From a bacterium (lineage in GTDB: Bacteria > 4484-113 > JAFGCY01): a stretch of DNA of 64,000 nucleotides. Below the pieces are notes generated by a model. It was given only the letters and a program-made list of their open reading frames with translations, ran no database searches and was not told where the DNA came from. Of the stretch, positions 10,702 to 18,217 are shown piece by piece. Position 1 is the first letter of the stretch. Each line of letters begins with the position of its first letter. Both the position numbers and the translations under genes were made by a program. The stretch is taken from contig JAGRNT010000008.1 in the NCBI GenBank assembly GCA_020440605.1, forward strand, positions 1 through 64,000, written 5' to 3'.

Positions 10702-11811
10702 GTGTCCCTTAGCTACAGAGAACCCGGCCCGGAGCTGCAGCGGCTCGTTGACAGCCTGCGCGAGGAAGCGCGCATCCCCGGCTGCGTGATCCTCGTTGAC
10801 GACGGTTCGGGGTCTGATCCAACCGGAATCGAATCCGGCTACAGTGATCCCGCGAACGGCAGGCCCGCCACACTGGCTGAGCATTACCCCGTTGGCAGCG
10901 TGACCAAGACCTTCGTCGCCGTGCTGACCATGCGTGCCTGGCAGGCCGGACTGCTGGACCTCGACGAACCGCTCGGGCTGCATCTGCCGGAGCTGGCCGA
11001 GCTGCTGCCGATCGCCGGTGAAATTCCGGTGCGCCTGCTGCTCAACCACAGGAGTGGCCTGCCCAATTACTCCCTTGTGCTGGAAGGCCTGCCGCGCATC
11101 GTGGATGAGAAGCTGCTCACTTGCCAGTGGCGTGAACCGGAGATCCTCGCCCTGCTGGAGAAGGCCGAGCCGCTCTATGCCCCTGGCGCGGGCTGGAACT
11201 ACTGCAACACCAACTATCTGCTGCTCGGGATGCTGCTGGAACGCGTGCACAGCCGCGATCTGGCAACGCTGCTGGCCGAGGAGATCACGGGCCCGCTCGG
11301 CCTGGCCGACGCGCTCTACATGGCAACACAGGAAGTGCCCGGTCCACTGGCTGTGCCGCATCTCTCCTCCCGTGATGGCTACCGTGCCATCCCGGAGCTG
11401 CATGCACCGACGCTCTGGCGCGGGGCAGGCGCAATCGTGTCCACGGCCAGCGACCTGCTGGCCTACTCGCGTGCGCTGTTCAGCGCTGGCCTGCTCGGGG
11501 CCCAGCTGACCGCGGCGATGCAGGACTGGGAGGATGTCGAGCTCTCGCGCGGGCCGGATGTCGGGCTGTACAACATCTCGGAGCTGGCCTTCGGGCTCGG
11601 GCTGTTGCGCTATGTGAAGAACGACGGGCTGGAATTCATCGGGCATCACGGCGGGATTGTCGGCTACCGCGCGGAGCTCTTGTGGCTGCCACGCAGCCGG
11701 ATGCACATCGTGGCTCTTGGCAACCGGCACAAGTCCGACCTCGGCCGCATCGTCTACGCCGTCGCCAGGCACTTGCTCGGCATGCCGCAGCTGCCCCGCG
11801 GCGCGGGCTAG
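10702..11811 (+). CDS. Serine hydrolase, class C beta-lactamase/D-Ala-D-Ala peptidase family
   Basis: 369 residues from GTG. The three active-site motifs of the family are present: S66-V-T-K69, Y167-C-N169 and H316-G-G near the C-terminus, replacing KTG. The HRSGLPNY segment after the first motif is also typical. There is no signal peptide, so the protein appears cytoplasmic, which points to an esterase or peptidase rather than a secreted beta-lactamase. The substrate cannot be predicted. A second, membrane-anchored member of the family lies at 32.6-33.8 kb. Expression may be leaderless (TATAAT 6 nt upstream). Confidence 0.88.
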   Translation: MSLSYREPGPELQRLVDSLREEARIPGCVILVDDGSGSDPTGIESGYSDPANGRPATLAEHYPVGSVTKTFVAVLTMRAWQAGLLDLDEPLGLHLPELAELLPIAGEIPVRLLLNHRSGLPNYSLVLEGLPRIVDEKLLTCQWREPEILALLEKAEPLYAPGAGWNYCNTNYLLLGMLLERVHSRDLATLLAEEITGPLGLADALYMATQEVPGPLAVPHLSSRDGYRAIPELHAPTLWRGAGAIVSTASDLLAYSRALFSAGLLGAQLTAAMQDWEDVELSRGPDVGLYNISELAFGLGLLRYVKNDGLEFIGHHGGIVGYRAELLWLPRSRMHIVALGNRHKSDLGRIVYAVARHLLGMPQLPRGAG

Positions 11812-12309
11812 GGAGGAGGACAGAATTTATTCTGACAATGGAGGCCAGATGTCAGTCTGGCAATGGTCCGACCACAAAGGCACGAAGCACACGAAGTTCA
11901 CCTCTGGCTCACGAAGAACTCCTGGTGATCCGGAAACCTCTTGGTGAACTTAGCGATCTTTGGGGGAGTAAATGACAACGGTCTGACCACAAAGGCACGA
12001 AGCACAGGAAGTCCTCCTCTGGTTCACGAAGTACTCCTGGTGATCTTGGAAACCACTTCGTGAACTTTGTGATTTTTGTGGTGAATAAATGGCAATGGAG
12101 GTCCGGCGCAAGCCGGACTCGGAAGTCGAGCGCAAGCTCGGCGGGTTTGACAACGCCGAGACGCCGAGGCGCGGAATTTACCATATATGTTTCTTGCTCG
12201 TCTTCACTCTGCGCCCCTGCGCCTCTGCGTTTTGTATAACCGTTTCAATCATCCTCGTTGCCACCCGAACGCAGCGATCCGCCTGCCGGACTGACATCCG
12301 GCCTCCTGC
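11812..12309. repeat. Intergenic repeat block with tandem 110-bp unit and palindromes
   Basis: No gene is supported here. Two tandem copies of a unit of about 110 bp (11866-11979 and 11980-12098) both contain 'GACCACAAAGGCACGAAG' and end near '(G)TGAACTT...GTAAATG'. Hairpins with GCAA loops follow at 12101-12118 (GTCCGGC/GCCGGAC) and 12127-12140 (CGAGC/GCTCG). A longer imperfect inverted repeat (12152-12175 against 12207-12232) is of the 'CGCAGAGGCGC' type that recurs at 15.99 and 16.15 kb. A CCAGA/TCTGG palindrome lies at about 11845-11860. Confidence 0.75.
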
Positions 12310-12837
12310 TCAATCGATTGCCACCGCACCCTTCGCCGCCGGCAGGTAGTCCACGGGCTGGCGATACTCATGCACCGACAGCTCCCAGCTCTCGGGCCAT
12401 TGCCTGTCAGCTTCAGTCCGCGCAGGCAGGTGCGACAACTCAATCCGCCACAGCTTGTCAGCCGCGAACCACTCGCAGACACCCTCGCCCGCGTGCTCGC
12501 TCCAGCCACGCCCACTGAGCTGCCCGGCGATGTCGTGCTGCGCTGCGTCGAAACTGCCGGAGTAAGCGAAGCCCACATGCCATGAGCGGCTTTCGTTGGC
12601 AATTCCCATACTTTCCATGGGATGCCAGGTCCTGCTTTCGCTGAGCATTGTGCGCCTGAGCTCCAGGCTGGCCGGCAGCGCCGCTGCACCGGCACGACGC
12701 GGGGCATGCAGCCAGCCAAGCGGCCAGTCCGGCGGATACTGGAGCGGGGCCGGGTTGCGCACGGCGCTGAGCACGGCCGCAATCGTGCCCATGAGGGCCA
12801 GTCCCACCACCAGCGGCAGCACTCGAGTCCATTTCAT
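12310..12837 (-). CDS. Hypothetical membrane-anchored protein, paralog of the gene at 16.4 kb
   Basis: 175 residues with an N-terminal TM segment or uncleaved signal (VLPLVVGLALMGTIAAVL). The soluble part shares ordered blocks with the 195-residue protein at 16384-16971: YPPDWPLGWLHAP, SRSWHVGFAYSGSFDA, QLSGRGW and WELSVHEYRQPVDY. I recognise no named domain. The two are a local paralogous family of unknown function, each bordered by the same class of intergenic repeats. Confidence 0.72.
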   Translation of the reverse strand: MKWTRVLPLVVGLALMGTIAAVLSAVRNPAPLQYPPDWPLGWLHAPRRAGAAALPASLELRRTMLSESRTWHPMESMGIANESRSWHVGFAYSGSFDAAQHDIAGQLSGRGWSEHAGEGVCEWFAADKLWRIELSHLPARTEADRQWPESWELSVHEYRQPVDYLPAAKGAVAID

Positions 12838-12931
12838 CCCATCTACTATGACGCCTCAGATTGCGCATTTGGTTCGCCCGGGCGAACCGCTCCGTGATCA
12901 GCGGAAATTCAGAATGCCAGACCAGAGGAAA

Positions 12932-14716
12932 TCAGAACTGCACCTTTGCAAGCATGGCATCAAGGTCGCCCGCATCGGGTGTGTCATCCGTGCCCAGCGG
13001 CAGGTCCTCGAAAGCCAGGCTGATGTCCAGCACTCCATTGGCGCTGTAGTCGCTGATCGCGATGTTGTTGTCAAGCAGGTTGAACTCAGTCGGCACACTT
13101 TCCAGGGAGAGCGGGTAGAGATTGACATCACCCACGACCTGGGACCCGCCGCTGATGTATAGCTCGCCTGACGGACCGGCCAGCAGCGAACCGAAATCGC
13201 CGAGGGACAGCAGGGTCCTGTCGCCACCGGTTCCGGCCATGTGGAATGAACCCTCTCCGGCACCGTTGCGCATGCGCAGCAGGCTGATGCCCGTATCGTC
13301 ATCACCGATGCGCGGAGTCTGCAGTGCGCAGATCGCACCAGTGCCGTCAATCAGCAGGTCGCGCAGGCGGATGCCTGTTTCAGCCGTCGGGTAGCGTAGC
13401 TGCTGGTGGCTGCTGAGTTCCATGGAACTGTCGAACTGCAGCAGCTCAATGTAGTTCTGCAGGATGTCATTCTCGGTCCAGATATACTGCGAAACGAACA
13501 GGATTCCGCCGCCATGCGCGATCATCCTGGCCGAACGCGGCCCTGACTTTGAGCTGGTTTCCCACGAGGTGACACCCTTGGATGTACCATCCAGACCGAA
13601 CTCGGCGACGAGGATCTCCCAGGGTTCAATGATCCCTCCATCCAGGCGGTCATACACGAAGACACTGTCGTTGGCGACGCAGACCTGGCTGTCACTGAAG
13701 TCGATGTCGGCTCCCCAGGTCCTGCCCCATTCAAGCGTGTAGTCAGCATTCACGCGCAGCAGGTAGATGTCAAAGCCGCCGTGGCCGACCAGGTAGAAAT
13801 TGCCACTGTCATCCATAGCCACCCCGCTCAGCATGCTGAGCTGGCAGTCAAACTCCTTGTGAGCCACGATGTTCAAGTCGCCGTCCAGCTGCATGATGTG
13901 GGGGTCAGAGCCGTTCATGCCGGCAATGAAGATGTTGCCTGAAGCATCCGTGAGCATGAATTCGGCGGTCGTGTCCGATGCAAAATGCAGGCGCTTGGCA
14001 GCCGTGCGCGTTCCATCGGCAGAGTAGCGCAGCAGCGTAAGGTAGCCAAGCTCACCGGCATCCTCATAGCTACGCAGGCCGAGGATGATGTTGCCGGCAG
14101 CATCGAAGGTGCTGCATTCCACGACCTCATGCAGGCTGTCAATACCGAAAGTGTGAATCCAGTCCGGCGGCTCCGGTCCGCTGACATTCAGTCTGAGGCT
14201 GGCAACGCTCGCCGAGTCCCCTCCGTGACAGAGCACGGCCGCAAAGGCGTGGTCCATTCCGCTGGCATAGCGCCCGGCAACGCCTCCGAGATTTGCGGTA
14301 ACATCCACATCAAACCTGTCAATGAATACCCAGCGGCCGTTGTCATAATCAGCAATTGCCAGCCAGTACTCCCCTGACAGGGCACCGACGTTCACCTCGA
14401 GCGATTCAACCGGATCGCCCGCGGACAGATCAAAGCGGTAGATCGCCCAGGCGCTGGCGGAGGAAGTGGAAACCAGCTCCAGCTCGTCCCCGTTGACCGT
14501 GGCATCACCGCCGCTGGCTTGCGCATCCTTGCCAGGCACCTCCATGGAGGCGCTGGCGCTTCGTGCGTCCTCGTGCAGCGAGTCCAGTGCTTCCACCGCA
14601 GGCAGCAGCCCGGCCGGTGTGGCGTCTTGCAGCTGGGAATCCATCCCGCGTCCTGTACAGGAAGCAAGGAAGAATGCAGCGAGGGTCAGTAGAATGCCTA
14701 TCCTGATCTGATTCAT
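12932..14716 (-). CDS. Lipoprotein: GRW module plus SBBP-type propeller
   Basis: 594 residues, ATG with AAGGA about 9 nt upstream. The signal ends in a lipobox (LASC). Residues about 90-185 are the module shared with five other proteins here (IYRFD...YWLAIADYDNGRWVFID). The rest is a beta-propeller of the SBBP kind, with blades built on 'DASGNIFIAGMNGSD', 'DDSGNFYLVGHGG' and 'LRYSADGTRTAAK'. Closest relatives in the window are 28206-30065 and 45270-47420. It is probably tethered to the outer membrane. No catalytic residues are apparent; ligand binding or display is inference. Confidence 0.85.
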   Translation of the reverse strand: MNQIRIGILLTLAAFFLASCTGRGMDSQLQDATPAGLLPAVEALDSLHEDARSASASMEVPGKDAQASGGDATVNGDELELVSTSSASAWAIYRFDLSAGDPVESLEVNVGALSGEYWLAIADYDNGRWVFIDRFDVDVTANLGGVAGRYASGMDHAFAAVLCHGGDSASVASLRLNVSGPEPPDWIHTFGIDSLHEVVECSTFDAAGNIILGLRSYEDAGELGYLTLLRYSADGTRTAAKRLHFASDTTAEFMLTDASGNIFIAGMNGSDPHIMQLDGDLNIVAHKEFDCQLSMLSGVAMDDSGNFYLVGHGGFDIYLLRVNADYTLEWGRTWGADIDFSDSQVCVANDSVFVYDRLDGGIIEPWEILVAEFGLDGTSKGVTSWETSSKSGPRSARMIAHGGGILFVSQYIWTENDILQNYIELLQFDSSMELSSHQQLRYPTAETGIRLRDLLIDGTGAICALQTPRIGDDDTGISLLRMRNGAGEGSFHMAGTGGDRTLLSLGDFGSLLAGPSGELYISGGSQVVGDVNLYPLSLESVPTEFNLLDNNIAISDYSANGVLDISLAFEDLPLGTDDTPDAGDLDAMLAKVQF

Positions 14717-14956
14717 GGCAAGCGGTCCTTTTCATGATCGGGCTGTCATGGTACGCCGACTGTCCACCGGCTCATGCCAGCAGTATATACCTAACGGACA
14801 GCAGCCCTGCTGCGCCTGCACACACCGGCAATTCTTCCCGGATGCTCTGCTGACTGTGCTGGCCTTGCCTCCCGGCATTCGGCAAACCACCATGGAGTAT
14901 ATGGAAGCTGTTTTCCTCTCGGTTCATTAAATCAGGATTAAACATCATTGCCCGAC

Positions 14957-14986
14957 TTGCCCGCTCTGCTGACCCTCTGCCATAAT
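14957..14986 (+). promoter_or_regulatory. Candidate promoter of the OmpA-family gene
   Basis: TTGCCC (14957-14962), an 18-nt spacer and CATAAT (14981-14986) lie about 60 nt before the ATG at 15046. The leader contains a hairpin, GCGGCC (15002-15007) with GGCCGC (15017-15022). The rest of the 328-nt gap (14717-15045) holds no gene I can support. Confidence 0.45.
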
Positions 14987-15045
14987 CCGCCCCTATCAAT
15001 TGCGGCCGGGCCAGTTGGCCGCTCTCATGAGGACTGGACCTGGAG

Positions 15046-15900
15046 ATGTATAGATTCATTTTCGCTTCCCTGCTGCTCTGCGCGCTGCTCATCAATGGCA
15101 GCCGGACCGCCAACGCCAAGGGGGCCACTGAGCATCCCGTGATCAAGCCCTTCGGCGGAGCCGAGTTCGTGGATGCCCCGAGCAAGACCGTGAGTTTTGA
15201 GAGCTACGACTTCCTTGTCAGCACTGCAGATGGCAAGAAGACCGACAAGGTCACGAAGCAGGGCAAGTACTGGTACCTGCGCTACCGCATCACGGATGCC
15301 TCCGGCCAGCTGGACAAGAGTGTCGGTGCTGAGGAGATCCTCGAGAACTACCGCAATGCCTGCCGCCAGCGCGGCGGGACGATCCGCTATGACTACGCCA
15401 GGCGCCTGGTGTTCTCGCTCACCCGCGAGGATGGCGGCGAGACCTGGGTCAACCTGCAGGCCAGCGATGGCAACTACGACCTGACGATCGTCGATGAGAA
15501 GGGACTTGATCCCACGCTCGTGTTCGGGGCGGAGGAGATGGCCAGCGAGATTGACATCGATGGCGACGTGGTGATCTACGGCATCAACTTCGCCGTTGAC
15601 AGCGACAGGCTCGAACCCGGCAGCGAGAAAGTGCTCACGGAGATGGTGAAGCTGATGCGCAATCAGCCGCAGCTGCGCATCGAGATCCAGGGCCACACTG
15701 ACAACACCGGCAGCGCGGACTACAACTTCAAGCTCTCCGACCGCCGCGTCGCCACCGTGCGCGAGTTCCTGATCCTGTTCGGGATCGATCCCGCGCGGAT
15801 GATCTCGAAGGGCTACGGCCTGAGCCGGCCGGTGGCCACGAACGACACGGAGGAAGGCCGCGCGCTCAACCGCAGGGTGGAACTGCACCGCATGAACTGA
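15046..15900 (+). CDS. OmpA-family peptidoglycan-binding protein
   Basis: 284 residues with a cleavable Sec signal (about 1-24, ending TANA). The first part is an unrecognised domain of about 150 residues. The C-terminal 105 residues form an OmpA/MotB peptidoglycan-binding domain: GINFAVDSDRLEPGS, then IEIQGHTDNTGSADYNFKLS, DRRVATVREFL and GRALNRRVEL. The Asp and Arg that contact diaminopimelate in this family are present. There is no lipobox and no barrel, so it is probably a soluble periplasmic protein attached to the cell wall. The gene stands alone between divergent and repeat-rich spacers. Confidence 0.9.
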   Translation: MYRFIFASLLLCALLINGSRTANAKGATEHPVIKPFGGAEFVDAPSKTVSFESYDFLVSTADGKKTDKVTKQGKYWYLRYRITDASGQLDKSVGAEEILENYRNACRQRGGTIRYDYARRLVFSLTREDGGETWVNLQASDGNYDLTIVDEKGLDPTLVFGAEEMASEIDIDGDVVIYGINFAVDSDRLEPGSEKVLTEMVKLMRNQPQLRIEIQGHTDNTGSADYNFKLSDRRVATVREFLILFGIDPARMISKGYGLSRPVATNDTEEGRALNRRVELHRMN

Positions 15901-16383
15901 GCGGCAGATGCAGCGCATGCCACGCTCTCACCCGAGCGAATGCGAGGCGCGCAGTCGCGCGAGGAACTTAGTGATCGCCAGTCTGGTTTTATTGGCGCAG
16001 AGGCGCAGAGATTGAAAAGAGGCCCTGAGAAGTCATGGGGTCGGGAAGCTGTGGTGTCCGGCTTCGTAAGCACGCGAGGGGACGTGATTTGCAGCAATCA
16101 TGCCCCGGACTGACCACACATTCAATTCCCTCCGCGTCTCCGTTTTCCCTCAGCGCCTCTGTGCCAACATAACCGCAGCGTATGCCACGCTCTCACCCGA
16201 GCGCATGCGAACCTCAGCTTTGCAACATGATTGCCTTTCGCATCGTCCAACAGGCATTCGCATCCATACATTTGTATATGGACAGCAATGTGACTTCTGC
16301 CCGATCCCAGCGGCGGCGGCAGTCGCATCCATTTCATCCTGCTTACCATGACGCGTGCCCACTGCGGATTGATTCGTGCCGGA
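15901..16383. repeat. Repeat-rich intergenic region with long inverted repeat
   Basis: No convincing gene. TTGGCGCAGAGGCGCAG (15992-16008) is mirrored on the opposite strand by CAGCGCCTCTGTGCCAA (16151-16167), giving a large imperfect stem with a spacer of about 140 nt. The same sequence type occurs near 12.15-12.23 kb. The sequence CATGCCACGCTCTCACCC near 15915 recurs as TATGCCACGCTCTCACCC near 16180. Confidence 0.65.
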
Positions 16384-16971
16384 TCAGGGCTGAATCACCT
16401 GCGGCACTTCTCCCGAGGGATCCAGGGCGACGACTTTCCCATGCCGCACCACATCGACAGGCTGGCTGTATTCATCGATACTCAGTTGCCAGGCGTATCC
16501 ACGGAAGTAGCCGGGACTGACACAGGACTTCGTGGACAGCAGCAGTGTCGGCTTTTCCCTGCCAATGAGGATGATCCGGTAATGGCCATCGCTGGAATAG
16601 TAATGATGCAGTTCCGCCATTGGCCGCCAGACCCGCCAGCCGCGCCCGGCAAGCTGTGCTTCCAGACCTGCTGACACTTCACTGAACGTACTGGGCGTGT
16701 TGAACCCGATCCGCCAGCTCCTGCATGTATTGCTGACCTGCCCGTCCCTTTTGAGCTCCTGCCAGGGTCTGTACTCCGCCTCAATGACATCCGGCAGGCC
16801 GTCGAACCCACGGATCTCTCCTGCGGTCGCAAGTGGCGGGGCCTGGACATACTCCAGCGGCCATTCCGGCGGGTAGTGCACCGGGCGATGGGCATGGTGC
16901 CAGCCGCCGCCAAGCGCCAGACTGCAAGCAAGTACGACTGCAAACAAAGACTGCCTTTCCTGCGACCACAT
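16384..16971 (-). CDS. Hypothetical exported/anchored protein, paralog of the gene at 12.3 kb
   Basis: 195 residues with a hydrophobic N-terminus (LFAVVLACSLALGGGW). It shares blocks with the 175-residue protein at 12310-12837: YPPEWPLEYVQAP, CRSWRIGFNTPSTF, QLAGRGWRVW, WQLSIDEYSQPVD. It differs by an insert around residues 130-155 containing Cys and a Ser/Leu-rich stretch. GGAGG lies directly before the ATG, closer than usual. Function unknown. Confidence 0.7.
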   Translation of the reverse strand: MWSQERQSLFAVVLACSLALGGGWHHAHRPVHYPPEWPLEYVQAPPLATAGEIRGFDGLPDVIEAEYRPWQELKRDGQVSNTCRSWRIGFNTPSTFSEVSAGLEAQLAGRGWRVWRPMAELHHYYSSDGHYRIILIGREKPTLLLSTKSCVSPGYFRGYAWQLSIDEYSQPVDVVRHGKVVALDPSGEVPQVIQP

Positions 16972-17139
16972 CCCTCCAAGCAGACCAGCCTGTGACAGCT
17001 ATGTTCCGTGGCAGGAGGTGCATTTTCTGAATGCAACACAGCAGCCTAGATCATCGTCAAACAGCTCGGGTGCAGTGACACATAGCCTGCGAGCCGTGTG
17101 ACTTCAGCCCGACCCATTCCAGCTTCGCTGGAATGCAGG

Positions 17140-17169
17140 GCCAGACCGTCGAATGCTCGCATGAGACGG
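17140..17169 (+). repeat. 30-nt direct repeat, left copy
   Basis: Sequence begins GCCAGACCGTCGAATGCTCG and ends CATGAGACGG. It matches 21449-21478 except for one base (C to T in the loop). The element is itself partly palindromic: CCGTC-GA-ATGC-loop-GCAT-GA-GACGG. Just before it lies another hairpin, CATTCCAGC-TTC-GCTGGAATG (17116-17136). Confidence 0.8.
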
Positions 17170-17180
17170 TAACTCAAATG

Positions 17181-17186
17181 TATAAT
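17181..17186 (+). promoter_or_regulatory. TATAAT -10 element upstream of the ABC ATPase
   Basis: Perfect TATAAT 32 nt before the ATG at 17219, with GGAAG as ribosome-binding site in between. No good -35 is seen. Confidence 0.4.
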
Positions 17187-17218
17187 CGTGGGAGTATTCG
17201 CCACAGGGGCAGGAAGAC

Positions 17219-18151
17219 ATGATCAGAGTGAACAACCTCGTCAAGCATTACAAGCGGGTGCAGGCCGTGGACGGCATCAGCTTCCACGTCGAGGAGGGCG
17301 ACATCTTCGGCTTCATCGGGCCAAACGGCGCTGGCAAGACCACCACCATCAAGATGCTCGCCACCCTGCTGCTGCCCACCAGCGGCTCGGCGCAGATCGG
17401 CGGCTATGACGTGGTCAGCGAAAGCGACAAGGTGCGCCAGATGCTCGGCTACATGCCCGACTACTTCGGCGTCTACAACGACCTCAAGGTCTGGGAATAC
17501 CTCGACTTCTTCGCCGCCGCCTACAAGATCCCGCGCACGCGCCGCGTCGGCATCATTGACGACGTGCTGGTGCTGACCGACCTCACCGTCAAGAAGGACG
17601 CCTTCGTGGCCGAGCTCTCGAAGGGCATGAAGCAGCGCCTCTGCCTGGCGCGCACCCTGATCCACAACCCGAAGGTCCTGATCCTCGACGAGCCGGCCTC
17701 GGGTCTCGACCCGCGCGCCCGCATCGAGATGCGCGAGCTCCTGAAGGAACTCAAGCGCATGGGCAAGACGGTGTTCATCTCCAGCCACATCCTCACGGAG
17801 CTCTCCGACTTCTGCAACAAGGTCGGCATCATCGAGGCCGGGCATATGGTGGTCTCGGGCGCGGTGGATGAGATCCTGCAGGCGGTCAGCCAGGGCCAGC
17901 TGGTCACGATCAGCGTGCCGGCGGAGCAGCTGGAGGCGGCCGCCGCGGCGGCCCAGCGCCACAGCAAGGTGCTGAACGTCGAGACCAAGGGTGCCACCGA
18001 GCTGGACGTACACTTCGACGGCAGCCAGGACGACCTCTCCGAACTGATGCAGCACATGCTGGCCGAAGGCATCAAGGTCCGCTCGATGAAGGAGAGCGTG
18101 AACAGCCTCGAGGATATCTTCATGAAGGTGACCAAGGGGCAAGTGAATTAG
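17219..18151 (+). CDS. ABC transporter ATP-binding protein (ABC-2 export type), no permease
   Basis: 310 residues. All nucleotide-binding motifs are present: Walker A GPNGAGKT (about 39-46), ABC signature ELSKGMKQRL, Walker B VLILDEPASGLD and H-loop SSHIL. The roughly 90-residue C-terminal extension is typical of exporters such as CcmA/NatA-like subunits. Such genes are normally followed by an ABC-2 permease, but the next gene, 66 nt on, is an AT-rich RloC-like ATPase. Either the permease is elsewhere or the insertion displaced it. Codon use is host-like. Confidence 0.92.
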   Translation: MIRVNNLVKHYKRVQAVDGISFHVEEGDIFGFIGPNGAGKTTTIKMLATLLLPTSGSAQIGGYDVVSESDKVRQMLGYMPDYFGVYNDLKVWEYLDFFAAAYKIPRTRRVGIIDDVLVLTDLTVKKDAFVAELSKGMKQRLCLARTLIHNPKVLILDEPASGLDPRARIEMRELLKELKRMGKTVFISSHILTELSDFCNKVGIIEAGHMVVSGAVDEILQAVSQGQLVTISVPAEQLEAAAAAAQRHSKVLNVETKGATELDVHFDGSQDDLSELMQHMLAEGIKVRSMKESVNSLEDIFMKVTKGQVN

Positions 18152-18217
18152 GGGAGGGGGTTACGAGACAATACTTAATGTTTTATCTTTGATTTTTGTG
18201 GAGGCGAATGTCCACTC

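Noticed and set aside
10630..11772. 380-codon minus-strand frame opposite the serine hydrolase
   Set aside because: The plus strand encodes all catalytic motifs of a known family; the antisense product has no recognisable content.
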